Assembly: GCA_017506865.1 (NCBI GenBank)
Contig: JAFCMP010000190.1
Coordinates: 62,001 to 126,000, forward strand
DNA: 64,000 bases
Direction of reading: 5' to 3'
DNA from: Tribonema minus
Lineage: Eukaryota; Sar; Xanthophyceae; Tribonematales; Tribonemataceae
Shown: one piece after another, positions 1 to 10,278 of the stretch
How the letters are laid out: the number at the start of each line of letters is the position of its first letter
Numbering within the stretch: the first letter of the stretch is position 1
Notes under the pieces: model-generated
Seen by the model: the letters and a program-made list of their open reading frames with translations, nothing else
The model's database searches: none
Told to the model about the DNA's origin: nothing
Made by a program: the position numbers and the translations under genes

Positions 1-117
1 TGTTGGCGAGCTTCGCGTTGCGTGGTACGTGTGGGGGTGGTGGTCGCGCGAGACGCGAAGGCCGTGCTGGACTGGCTCTGCCGCAAGGCACGCATGGGGT
101 TTCGTGGGTACTTGTGA
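1..117 (+). CDS. possible 3'-terminal exon of a gene entering from the left
   Basis: Frame 1 is open from the window edge to a TGA at 115-117 and reads through a short hydrophobic and basic stretch ending in KARMGFRGYL. G/C-rich third positions resemble those of the NDC80 exons. No family is recognised. It could equally be a chance open frame, so it is recorded only as a possible last exon. Confidence 0.2.
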   Translation, partial: CWRASRCVVRVGVVVARDAKAVLDWLCRKARMGFRGYL

Positions 118-699
118 ACAATGTAGTAATCGCGGCAAGACCAGTAGCTGCTGTAGGACAACAGTGGTGAAACCTGCAAGCACAAAAACTCCGCGAATCG
201 CAGTGGGTACGGGAGCAACTGCCACTTTTGATCCGCCAAACAGTTGTGATGTTGAGGCCACTAGTGCCCAATTATTTTGGCTCAACAGGCCCGCAGCTTA
301 CAGCGTGCCATGCAGCAGTGCAGCGCTGCATGTGTGGCACGGGCAATACTCGTGCACCTCAGAGCTCAGCAGCAAGTGCCACTTTTGAACCACCACTTGT
401 GGCAGGGAAAATCGTTTCTGGCAATGCTCAACACACCAGCAAGTGTGACTCCCATGGGCGGCGCAGGTGCTGATGCTCTACCCGTTGCCGAAAGAACGTG
501 TCACCGCGCATTTGAATAATTGGCGAGTGTCTGATAGCTGTCGCCTCAGGCATTGTGCGCGCGTGTGCACCGAAAATTGATGAATAGCTGAGCATCTGAT
601 AGCTGTCGCCTCACACACTGCGCGCGCGCGCACCGCCACCCGCGAGCACAAGCGCTCACACGCGACAACGCGCCAACCATCAATCGCCGCGCGCCGCAG
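118..699. other. non-coding, with a short direct duplication
   Basis: No convincing exon. A 19-bp segment, TCTGATAGCTGTCGCCTCA, occurs at 530-548 and again at 595-613, each followed by a C/G-rich run with GCGCGC. The stretch ends in a good 3' splice site (GCCGCAG) at 699, so at least its right part is probably intron of the EsV-1-7 gene. Confidence 0.45.
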
Positions 700-1107
700 G
701 TGATGGGCATGATCGACGTCAAGCACCGCCACTGCGAGGCGCCCAACTGCAGCAAGCGCGTGGAGACGCGCCGCCGCGGCAGCACCGCGTCCTCGTCCTC
801 CGCGGCTCAGCAGGACGACTCGCCCACGCGCGCGGGCGCCCACAGCCCCGTCTACTGCGTGCTGCACCGCGACCTCATGCCGGACACGACAGCGCGCAGG
901 ACGATGGCCGCCGCCGCCGCCGCCGCCGCTGCTGCCGCCGCTGCCGCCGCGGACATGGTCGACAGCAGCAACAATGCGGTGCCGTACCTGGGGAGCAGCG
1001 AGAAGGCGGGCGCGCGCGCGCCGCGCGCGCTGAGCCCGTTCAAGGCGCTCGGGCGCGAGATGGGGGAGGGCGTGGGGAGGGGCGCGCCGCGCCACCTGTC
1101 GTCCTGA
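700..1107 (+). CDS. EsV-1-7 domain protein, last exon
   Basis: The exon follows a GCCGCAG acceptor and runs in phase 0 to TGA at 1105-1107. It starts GMIDVKHRHCEAPNCSKR, then about 30 Ser/Thr/Ala-rich residues, then YCVLHRDLMPD. The MIDV tail of one repeat, followed by C-x4-C and a YC-x2-H pair, is the EsV-1-7 cysteine motif. That motif is known from stramenopile proteins such as the Ectocarpus IMMEDIATE UPRIGHT regulator and from the phaeovirus EsV-1. The linker between the Cys pairs is longer than usual. After the motif come a run of alanines (GCC/GCT repeat near 905-950) and a basic tail. Earlier exons with further repeats should lie upstream but were not found. The molecular role of the motif is unknown; a zinc-binding fold is plausible. 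The family call is fairly firm, the gene model partial. Confidence 0.6.
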   Translation: MMGMIDVKHRHCEAPNCSKRVETRRRGSTASSSSAAQQDDSPTRAGAHSPVYCVLHRDLMPDTTARRTMAAAAAAAAAAAAAAADMVDSSNNAVPYLGSSEKAGARAPRALSPFKALGREMGEGVGRGAPRHLSS

Positions 1108-2073
1108 GGCGCAGCAGATGCTCAACGGCGGCGGCGGGGGGGGGGGGGCAGAGCCAGCCTGCGGTGTGCGCCTTGTGCCCCCCCGCCCCCAAGAGTCGCT
1201 GCGACCGGCGCAAGGGCCGGCCAGTCGGGACCACCGCCTGGGTGTGAGACTGCTGCGGTGGCTAGGGGTATGTAGGGGTAGCCAGTCAGGGCTGGCGCGG
1301 CAGCGCGGCGCTTCGCAGCGGTGCGCGGCGCCTTCACCCTCCCACTGTCCAGATGACGGGGGGGCTACCCGATACCCCGGCCCTTGCTGCAGCATGCCAA
1401 GAGTCCACACCCCTGGGCCAGACGTCAATGACCCCCTCCCCCCCCCCTCCGTTCTCAGCAGCACACGCTCACGCGCTGACTGCGCGCGCACCGCCTTCGG
1501 TGAGCATTCGTGTCCAATGCGCGTGCACGCGCGCGCGCGCGCCATTCGTTTTCCCGGCGCCGCCGCCCGCACGCCCATTTCGTTGCATTTCTGCTGTGAG
1601 TGGCCTCCCGGCCAGCAAGTTCAGAGAACGCGTACACAGAGCCCACGCATGCGCGCCGTAAGGTGGAGACTTGAAGTTTCAGGGCTTGAAGTCTCAGAGG
1701 AGACTGAAGGTTAGGGACACTCACGCGTGCACCCGCGTGCATGCGGGGCTCATTTGATGGATTTGATGTTTTCGCAGAGAGAGTCATACAGTAGGTTAGG
1801 TTTGTACCCTAGGGGGGGCTGAGGATGGGACAGGCGCGCTGCGAGCAGGCAACATCCCCCCAAGCCCACCCCCCCAGCTGCTAGTTTATTCCGGCCAGCG
1901 CGCTCTAATGGTGCCTGGCCGACTGCATCCCAAATTGTTACCATGTCTTCTGTGACCGCTTGGCACAAGATTTCTTACTGGCTGCCGTGCTCTGATTCTG
2001 TGGGCACTTGCTGTGTGCGCGGCAGGGCTGTTGCATCGTCGGCGACTGTGTTGTTTGCCACGTGCATATTGAT
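1108..2073. other. G/C-rich intergenic region
   Basis: Several long open frames exist on both strands, but they consist of low-complexity Pro/Ala/Arg/Gly text arising from G and C runs (a G run at 1136-1147, C runs near 1436-1449). No domain, splice-bounded exon or RNA gene is recognisable. It is probably the 3' flank of the EsV-1-7 gene. Confidence 0.4.
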
Positions 2074-2087
2074 CTGGTGCTGTACTT

Positions 2088-2401
2088 TTTATTAATTCTC
2101 GCTCCGGGCGCGAAAAAGCCCAGATGATTGGCATCTAGCTGTAAGGAATCTACATGTCGTATGACAGTCTGAAAGTGTCACAACGACAACCACTCAAACG
2201 CCGCCACCGCCAAATGGCATCTCGGGGTCCTCCCCTACGTCCTCCTCCATGTGCCCCCCCCCCCTGGATTCTGCCATGTGTGTCATGACACGGCCAGAGT
2301 ACGCCATGTGGAGCGCTGCCGACAGTGCCGAGCGTAAGCGCGCCAGGGCGATGCCCTTGAGAGCTTTAGGGCGCGCTCCTCCGGGCACTGGTGCTGTACT
2401 T
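2088..2401 (-). mobile_element. 5'-truncated LINE 3' end (copy A) with 14-bp target duplication
   Basis: On the minus strand this is the last 60 or so codons of the same LINE tail seen at 23.3-24.5 kb and 46.6-47.3 kb (GARPKALKGIALARLR, then MTHMAESRGGG, then stop), its short 3' UTR, and the shared end GAGAATTAATAAAAA. The 14-bp sequence CTGGTGCTGTACTT stands on both sides, at 2074-2087 and 2388-2401, which is the mark of target-primed insertion with heavy 5' truncation. No functional domain remains. Confidence 0.8.
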
Positions 2402-4381
2402 CTTTAAAGTATGTACATGCATGTACATTACTTGGAGTACGACTCAGGTGGGGAGGCTGTTGTTAGGTGATGGGAGTTGCAAGCAAACACTCGAGATCGG
2501 CAAAACTGAAAGGAAGGACAACAGGCACAGGCACTTCTGCACCTTACATTTTGAAGCCAAGCCACTGAATGACTTGTGAAGGAGGCTCTTAACATTACGC
2601 TCAAAGGCAGTTGCCAATGCCATGCCAACTCGTGTTGCTGGCTGCGAATTGCACGAAGCACCGCATACGTCAAGTCAAGGACTTGCAAAGGCAATGGTCT
2701 GAGTGTTTGCCTTGTGAGTATCGCTCATGACTTGCGCCCCATGGTCAGTTTTCATCGCAGCATGTCATGGCTTTCACTCGCAACAAGGGTGATTGTGCAA
2801 GCACACGCGTTGGTGTTGAGCTGATTTGCAGTGCCAATGCGTGTGTTGAGCTGATTTGCAGTGATGTCAGCTTTCAACATGATACTTCAATAATGAAGTA
2901 GTAGTTTCAAACACAGATTGTGCTGCTAGCACCATAGCCTCTGATGCTGTTTTACAGCTGCCCGACCTTGATCGCGAAAAACAGTAAACAGTTTTCTTTG
3001 TCGGGCTTATCCTGATGCTGCCGGCAATGGAAACACGATAAAATCTGCTCGTAATTCTTACACGTGTTCTGTCACACTGAGCACTGCGAGCCAATGTGTG
3101 CTCACTGTTCGACACACAGCCTTATGATACGAGCCGGCACATGGTACTCTGAAATTGCCTGCGTATGCTGCCTCTCAAAGTGCTGAAGTGCCACTTAAAG
3201 CACTGCAAACGAAAACCTTGGTTGAGAGTAACGACCAGGAAGCCACCACACAGGTGCATCACAACATGCAACAAGATGACGATCACAACTACGTAGAGCA
3301 AGTTGATCATTGCAGCGGAAGTGTACAGCTGCGCATGTACTCGCTGCGTATGTTTGTCATGCAATACATTAATTGATAGAGGCGGTTCACCTCAAGACCA
3401 TCTTATGTCTCCATGCAATTGCTGCTGTCAATGACTGTGGCGAACCGCGTGAATCTCTTGCGCTGTAGTCTGATGGCTGCGCATGTCTTGAACACATGGA
3501 AGAAACGCATTGAAAAAATCCGCTGGTCCTATCCATCAAACACTTTGTGCGTGCCCACTGCCCGCAGTACATAACTTTAAACACATTTTATAAAAATGCA
3601 CTGGACGCACATGGCTCAGCTGCAGCAGTCAATTTTGGCAGCGTGCACACCAATCTGCAGCGGTATCATGTGAGCTGCCCACACACTTCAAGTGAGCTAA
3701 GATGCCTTCGTAAGAGGCTGAGGAGTCGGAATAGTAGAAGCTGTTGGCCAAGGCAGAAGCATAGCACGACACGGTGTAGCGTAATGCCCCGGCCTCTCCC
3801 ACAACGCCGTTGATGCGGCGGTAATTGCTTGCGCGACATAAGTTTACATACTGAGTGCGCGTGCTGTGATCCTTAATCGTTTACGATATTATGTTGCAGA
3901 CAGTCTTGTGATCTGCTAATGCAATTGCACCTTGAATGTACCTGCGTTTCAACTTGCACTTGCAGGCAGCGTGACAGCCCAGGGGAACGCACAAGTCAAA
4001 CAACAAAAAACTGATGCACAGCCATGCCGCTGATTGTATTGCTGCCTGCATCATGTACATTGAGATTTCGTGTCACGACACTATGACTTTGTGGAAGTCC
4101 GTCTGCAGGACTTCTACGCTGTGCAGACAGCCTTGTATATCGACTGCAAGGACCAGGCCTATGGTGCATGACATGCATACAATGATGTATGCCACAATGC
4201 ACGATTCAGCTTCCTGATACGAAACCGCCGGAGTATATGCAGTGGCTTTGCAAGGTTTCATGAGGCCAGCTGCAGGCCTAGCATATCGTTGCACACGGGC
4301 CGTTCATTACTCCAACTTGAATGCCTTCTAAGGCAGTACTGAGCCTACGCGTCGTGTTGACTTCGACTCCTCATGGGTCGT
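2402..4381. other. intergenic region, no gene recognised
   Basis: Roughly 2 kb of mixed composition with only short open frames. A small tandem duplication (TGTTGAGCTGATTTGCAGTG, about 2814-2860) is visible. The end near 4300 may be the 3' flank of the minus-strand gene that stops at 4382. Nothing else could be supported. Confidence 0.4.
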
Positions 4382-4810
4382 CTACTCACGGTATGGATTG
4401 GGTATGTCGTCTTTACCCTTTTGAACCGGGTGGTCGTGTTTCTCCTGCTGATGTTTCGAGTCCTCTTCCGCAGTGGAATAAACACCTGCCTCGTACCACA
4501 GATCCTCGTCAGCGACCTTGATGTTCTGCCTGCCCCGAGGTCCATCCTTCTTGGGCTGCCTGTGGCTAAGTCTCGACTCCAAAGATCTCCACTGCGGATG
4601 AAGCTCTCCCTCATGCTCCTTCGCCTCCGGCTCCCCGGGTATGTCAGCATCGCAGCTGCTACCAGCGGTTGTTCCAGGCTGGGATCTGCTGTTGCTGCCG
4701 TGGTAAAGGTGTGACCGAACAACTGCTGCCAGCGCAGTGCGCTGCTGTCGCTGCTGGTGCACGAGGGCACAAGGCACGCATCGGCGCAACGCAGCCATCC
4801 GGAGCATCAT
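4382..4810 (-). CDS. small protein with mitochondrial-type presequence
   Basis: An uninterrupted minus-strand frame. The chosen start is the ATG at 4810 (MMLRMAALRR), because the next residues are Arg/Ala/Leu-rich and lack acidic residues, as in a mitochondrial targeting peptide; a further in-frame ATG lies at 4861. The middle is acidic and Gly/Ser-rich. The C-terminal half has the dense, non-repetitive look of a conserved domain: HPQWRSLESRL, then KKDGPRGRQN, then DEDLWYEAGVY, ending NPYRE before the stop. I have the impression of a small conserved eukaryotic family with HPxW, GPxGR and DEDxWxEAGxY blocks but cannot name it. About 143 residues. Its start lies 194 bp from that of NDC80 on the other strand, so the two probably share a promoter region. 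No intron is needed. Confidence 0.55.
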   Translation of the reverse strand: MMLRMAALRRCVPCALVHQQRQQRTALAAVVRSHLYHGSNSRSQPGTTAGSSCDADIPGEPEAKEHEGELHPQWRSLESRLSHRQPKKDGPRGRQNIKVADEDLWYEAGVYSTAEEDSKHQQEKHDHPVQKGKDDIPNPYRE

Positions 4811-5004
4811 GTTGCTTGTGTTTGCTTTTTTGTGTGTGTCATCTGACGATGCTAACTTCAAGCTTCGGTGCTGCCCTACTTCAACCTCTCTTAAGGGCCA
4901 ACTGTCATTTTCACACTCGTTGCAGCGGTGACCAGGGCGACGGTAATACTACAGGCGACTGCTGCTGCTGCTATTGCAGCGCTGAAGCTACCTCAGTTGC
5001 AAAC
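4811..5004. promoter_or_regulatory. shared 5' region of two divergent genes
   Basis: The 194 bp between the minus-strand start at 4810 and the NDC80 start at 5005 must hold the 5' UTRs and core promoters of both genes. A CTG/CTA triplet-rich stretch sits at 4960-4980. No TATA box is obvious. The frame of NDC80 stays open upstream of 5005, so an earlier start cannot be excluded, but residues from 5005 (MKRRTTLGEV) look like a true Ndc80 N-terminus. Confidence 0.4.
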
Positions 5005-6546
5005 ATGAAGCGGCGTACGACCCTGGGCGAGGTCACAAACACTGCCCTGAACACGAGGCAAAATGCCATGCCGAGGGCCTCCATGATGCCTGTGAAGAGG
5101 GCAGGCATGGCTGCCCCAGGCCGCATGAGCCTCAACGTAGGAAACGCGATGGGGAGGGGGACTGCAGCGCCACCGCCACGCGCCAGCCTCGCAGCTGTAA
5201 GACACAGCCTGGCAGCACCTGGGGGGCGGAAGAGCAGCGTGGGGATGAAGCGCAGCAGCAATTTTGGGACTGCCGCCATCAAGACAGACCCTCGTCCGAT
5301 CACAGACAAGAACTTTCGGAACGACAGTATTCGGGCACTAGTCAATTACCTGGCAGACTACGGATACGACCAGCCAATCTCTGCCAAAATACTGACTCGC
5401 CCCAGCGGCCGCGATTTCAACAACATAATGGGCTTCCTCTTTCGCCAGTTCGACCCAGCATGGCAGCCGAGCCCTGGGGCACGCTTTGAGGACGAGGTCA
5501 TCCCATTCCTGAAGAGCATCCACTACCCCTTCACCCTCTCCAAGTCGTTGCTACAGGCGGTGGGCGCTCCGCAGTCGTGGCCCAAAGCTCTGGCGGCGAT
5601 CTCATGGATAGTGGAGCTGCTGATGTACGACAAGGAGGTTGCGGCGTATGAGAGCGAGCAGCAGGATCGCAGGCTTGCCGGTGAAGTTGACATAGCGGAC
5701 CACGTCCTCGATGACAAGGCAAGTGCCCACCGACTGCACTACGCTGCGCATTCCTTCGTGGAATGACCTGTTTTGTAGGTGTGCCCTGAACTTTATATGT
5801 TGCGTCGCTGCTGCCGATGAGCTGACACCTTCAGATTTGAAATTATATGCAGGCACAACAAACCCACATGACCTCCACAAAACCGCCGCAGTCATGACAT
5901 GTACGGCGTACGAGTGCCATCACCCCACTGCCATCATCAACTGACGCGCACCGCCCCGTTCCCGCCTACTAACCGCCCCACCCGCCGCCCCGCGCGCGCG
6001 CAGGCGTTCTTCGAGTACCTCGGCCAGGCCTACGCGTGCTTCCTCAACGGCGACGAGACCAGCCTCACCGCGCTCGAGCAGGACCTCGTCGGCACCTTTG
6101 GCCACCAGAACCAGCTTATTGGAGCGGAGGCGCAGACGCGGCAGGCGCGCAACGCGGCGCTGCGCGAGGCCACGGAGAGGATCCTGAGCCGCGCGGGCGC
6201 GCTGCCGGAGCTGCGCCAGCGTCAGCGCGACTGCGCGAGCGACCTGGAAAAGTTCCGGCTCCTCATCGCTCAGCTGGACGGCCACAGGGACGCGCTAGTG
6301 GAGAAGGTGGAGAAGCGCGCCGCGGAGGAGGAGCGCGCCAAGGGGGACCTGGGGGGGGTGCGCGAGCAGATTGCGGCGCTGCGCGAGCGCGTGGCTAATC
6401 AGGTGAGCGCTGCCGCGGCGGTTGGAAGGCCGTGGGGGGGTTTAGGTCTTTGGGTGCGATGCGCCATGCGCGCACAGATGGGGTGGGGTGGGGGCGTGCG
6501 GCGCTGGGCATATCAGCGCTGTTGCAGTGGTGGTGATAGTAGTTGT

Positions 6547-6585
<39 letters not shown>

Positions 6586-9500
6586 CAATGAAGTTGACGC
6601 TGCTGCTCTGAGCGCAATTGCGCTGTGACTCGTGTGATGGCTCATGAGTCACCATGCGGAGTGAGCTCTCGCAGAGCCGCGCTGATGCGTGCCCCGCCAG
6701 GGCGTTAAAGTAAGTGTGAGGCGCGCGTGCGTGGCGTATAGTATGGCTACTTATTGAGCACTAAACAGGCGAAGTCATTGGCTGATACAGCTGGGGGCAG
6801 ACTCAAAGCAGCAATGGTTCAGAGTTGGCGCGCTAACAGCGGAGCAGCACATGACAGTGAGCAACCCTGTGTACACATGATGCAAAGTGCCATGCAGCTG
6901 AGCTATGTGGACATCAAGTGTGTATGCACACATGAACATTGTGCATGGCGCACTGGAGTTGAGTGCGGATAATGCGCAGCGCATGACGCCCAGCGGTGTA
7001 ACTTCGTACACGTCTGTACCATCACGCCCTCTGCACAATAACAAATTGAATAGACTGATTGGCGTCTGCAAAGGGACATGCCGCGGAGCGATATGGCATG
7101 ATGCACGTATGCATTGTCCTGTACCCTGCGCAGGAGCTGAGCGCGGAGCGCATGGCGCTGAGCAATGTGACTTCGTGCACGTCTGTACCACCGCATCCTC
7201 TGCTCAAATCAGTCAAACAGACTGCCGACGTTTGCAAAGTGACATGCTGCTGTGCGATGTGACACAATGCACGTGTGCACTATCACGTGCGCTGCGCACA
7301 GGAGCTGCGCGCGGAGGACGTGTAGCGCATGGCGCTGAGTAATATGACAACGTACACGTTTGTACCACCACGTGCTCTGTTCAATCAGTCAATTAGACTG
7401 ACGCTTGCAAAGGGACAGCGATGTAACATGCTGCACATATGAACGCGTACCCACCCTGCGCAGGAGCTGAGCGCGGAGGACGTGCAGCGCATGGCGCTGG
7501 AGCGTCAGCGCCTGCGCGACGGCATGCTGGCGGCGGCGGAGCACAAGTCGGCGGCGCAGAAGCGCGGGTGGGAGGCGGAGATGCAGCTGAGCCGCCGCCT
7601 CGAGGCGCTGGAAAATGCGGTGCACACGTGCAACTCCAAGGCCCAGGCGCTGCAGCTGGTGCCTGCCGCTGCTAAGAACGCCAACGGGCAGGTACGATGC
7701 GCAGCCGCTTGTGTCGTTTGCAATGAAGCAAGCGCCAGATGCGTTGCAGGTGTGGTTGATAGGGTTGCTGGGGTCCGGTCTGCGTACGCTGTGCAGGGCG
7801 AGGAAGGCTCGGTGCAGTGACCCTTGTCGCGTTTTACTGGTCAGAGTGGCTGTTGTCTGTGCGCGCTGTCGAAGTCCGATCACTGCAAGCAACTCGAAGG
7901 CGCGACGCAGGTGTTGTGAGTGGTGCGGATGACTCGCCCATAGTGCCGATTGGGCGAATGATGTGCTCGTCCCTATTGCAACTCACGTGCTCAACAATCA
8001 TCCATGCGTGCTCTTTTCTTAGGGCTAGGTTTTGAGGGCCATTTGTAGGAATGTCAGGTCAAAAGGCTTATGGTAGACCCAGCGCTGGCATGGCATACAA
8101 GTCTGCCCAAGGCATATACATCCTTGCACAGTGGCTAGAGGCAGCTCAAATGCTACGTGCGCTTGAAGCTGCTGGCTGCCATCCTCTACACGGTTGAGCG
8201 GCACTTTCTTCTGCAATGCTGCATGTATTGGCGCCCACTTCAACTTCAACCGCATCGCCCTGCTGTGGCAACTGCAGTCAGCCAGCCGCAAACGCGCGCA
8301 CACAACTGACCGACTCCCTCTCGCCCACCCGCCATGCACACAAACAGGACTACGAGCTGGGCATCAACAGGCACAGCCTGGAGGACGAGGAGAACGTGCT
8401 GAGCAATGACGTGAGGGGGCACATCCGGCCCGCGCTGGCGGCGATGCGCGACGCGGTGGTGCGGCGCATGCAGGAGGCGCGCGAGCAGCTGCTGGAGCTG
8501 CTCGACGCGCAGGAGGCCAGGTGAATGTTCACTGCCGCTTTATGGCAGTCACGAGTTTAGTTAGGAGCTGCCCTCCTTCTCCTCCAGTCAACGCGCCAGA
8601 CAGCATAGCCACAGTCACATTTCGTCCGGTACACTGCCGCGCCTGACTTGTCATGTACAAGCGATGCGCGACGCAGTGGTAAGGCACACACGGGAGGCGA
8701 GGTGAGCGCTGCTGCTGATGAGCGCTGTGTCTGGGTGGTCCACTTCAAAGTTGAAGTGAAGAGTCATGGCACACCACTTCAAATTTAAAGTGAAGAGTGA
8801 TGGCACACACTCGCCAGGTGAGCGCTGCCACGCGCCGCTGCTGAGCGCTGCCTGCATAGGGTTTACTTCAAAGTTGAAGTTTATATGGCGCACACCCCGG
8901 GCATTGCTGAGTCATGAGGTTTGACCCCCCAAGTAGGTGTGACAGGTGATGACTTGTCAAATCCGAGTTGATTTGCACACATGCGCGGCGCGCAGTGCGT
9001 ATGCGCGTCGGCTGTGACAGGCGTAAGTACAGCTGCTGGGCACACACGGTTCGCAGCACACTGGTGACTCATCTTCTTTGCGAGCTTGAACCTGGTGTCG
9101 CCATGAGCTGGTACACTGACTCCAGAAGACGCTATGCCACCTGTCGTCTTCCACTACAAAAAGTACATTATGCACGGCACTGGCACATATTTCACAATGA
9201 ATTAGTCTGTAAGACGCTGCTTCGAGTGCAACAGGGTCAAGCTGGTTGACATGCAATAGGCTTTGTTGCGTAGTGTGAGCCTCCTGAGCAGCTGATGAAG
9301 CACTGACAATGTCAACGAACGAACATCACGTATGCTACATGTACGACAACTAAAATTGTACAAGACACGCCCAGGTGCTACTGTAGTGCTGCGGCAATGG
9401 CACGCCAGAGCGCTGTTGTTGAAGTGCTGAAACGGGCAAGGCCCAACGCAAGTTGCAGTACGATGGTGCACATTGCTCAGCACTGGCCAGCACTGGGCTG

Positions 9501-10278
9501 GCTGCACGCAGCGGTGCATGGTCTGTTGCGTGAGGAGGCGAACAATCACACTGCACGCTGCAAGCGCTGATGGGCCTTAAGAAGGAGCAGTCCCCGGGGT
9601 CAGCAAACATTCAATTACAAGTGCGGTGTGCACCGTGCAATGTGCAGCAGGGGTCATTGCATGACGTTGTGATGGCACCTGCACACCGCCATTAATTATC
9701 AGTATAGTATATACATACATCAGTGAGAGACAATTTGCAAGCCATGCAACACTCCTCCGCCCCCTACCCCACACCGCTCTCCATCCACCCCCCAACACCC
9801 CCGCTCCCGTCCCCCCCCCCCCCCCCCCTCGCGCAGCGAGGAGCAGCTGAGCGAGCAGGTGGACGCGCACGCGGCGCTCGAGTCGCGCGTCAAGCGCAGC
9901 GAGGACGCGTACAGACGCGAGAAGGACGCGCTCGACGCCCACATGGCCGCCAAGGCCACGCAGGCCTCCGCGCTAGAGCGCCGCCTCTGCAGCGCGCGCG
10001 ACCCGCAGGGCGCGGCGGCGCGCGCGACGGCGGCGCGCGCGCGCGCCGCGGCGCTGCGCGGCGAGATGCAGGCGGCGCGCGCGGCGGCGGCGGCGGCGTC
10101 CGCGGCCACGAAGCAGGAGATCCACGAGGCGCTGGTGGTGTGCTGGGACTTCCAGGATGGGGCGAAGGGGGCGCTCGCGGAGCTGCGCGCGCAGGGGGAG
10201 GGCGCGCTGAGCGCTGTCGCGGGGTGCGGCGCCGTGGAACGGCTCTGGGAACTGTCTGCGGAACGGGCCGAGGAATGA
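5005..10278 (+). CDS. NDC80: kinetochore protein NDC80/HEC1, five exons
   Basis: Ndc80 binds microtubules at the outer kinetochore with Nuf2, Spc24 and Spc25. Exons: 5005-5718, 6004-6402, 7464-7691, 8348-8520 and 9837-10278; they join in phase to about 651 codons, close to the animal length. A basic N-terminal tail (residues 1-90, with RMS and KSSVGMKR sites suited to Aurora-type phosphorylation) precedes the calponin-homology domain from DPRPITDKNFRNDSIRALV through FLFRQFDP, KSIHYPFTLSKS and VGAPQSWPKALAAISWIVEL. The rest is coiled coil, very Ala/Arg/Glu-rich, with the FLNGDE block at the start of exon 2. Intron 1 begins with GC (AAG|GCAAGT), a GC-AG intron; the others are GT-AG. Intron 2 holds repeated copies of the exon 3 start, and intron 4 a fragment of exon 4. 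The last exon was copied to 27.9 kb. The identification is firm; the exon ends are read by eye. Confidence 0.9.
6547..6585. repeat. (GT)n(GA)n microsatellite in NDC80 intron 2
   Basis: A run of GT dinucleotides passes directly into a run of GA dinucleotides about 145 bp after the exon 2 donor. Such compound tracts are length-variable. It lies well away from both splice sites. Confidence 0.85.
6940..7463 (+). repeat. tandem copies of the exon 3 acceptor inside NDC80 intron 2
   Basis: The real exon 3 begins after CTGCGCAG at 7463 with GAGCTGAGCGCGGAGGACG. Degenerate copies of this start, with the surrounding 160-180 bp, stand in tandem upstream at about 6956 (GAGTTGAGTGCGGATAATG), 7135 (GAGCTGAGCGCGGAGCGCATG) and 7301 (GAGCTGCGCGCGGAGGACG). 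Each is followed by a similar block (CGTCTGTACCA, TTGCAAAG.GACATG) and ends near another CAG. The 7301 copy has an in-frame TAG. These are pseudo-exon starts created by tandem duplication across the splice site. Confidence 0.75.
8661..8890 (+). repeat. exon 4 fragment copy and palindromic TTCAA repeats in NDC80 intron 4
   Basis: At 8663-8705 the sequence GCGATGCGCGACGCAGTGGT copies the middle of exon 4 (about 8440) and ends with its own GGTGAGC donor-like site. It is followed by repeats of the palindrome ACTTCAAAGTTGAAGT (near 8742 and 8865) and the variant ACTTCAAATTTAAAGT (near 8771), separated by GAAGAGTCATGGCACAC-type spacers. No open frame of interest. Confidence 0.65.

Noticed and set aside
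1118-1714. Open frame of 198 codons, plus strand, and overlapping long frames on the minus strand (478-1578)
   Set aside because: Low-complexity Gly/Pro/Arg/Ala text caused by G and C runs; both strands open at once; no domain or splice context.
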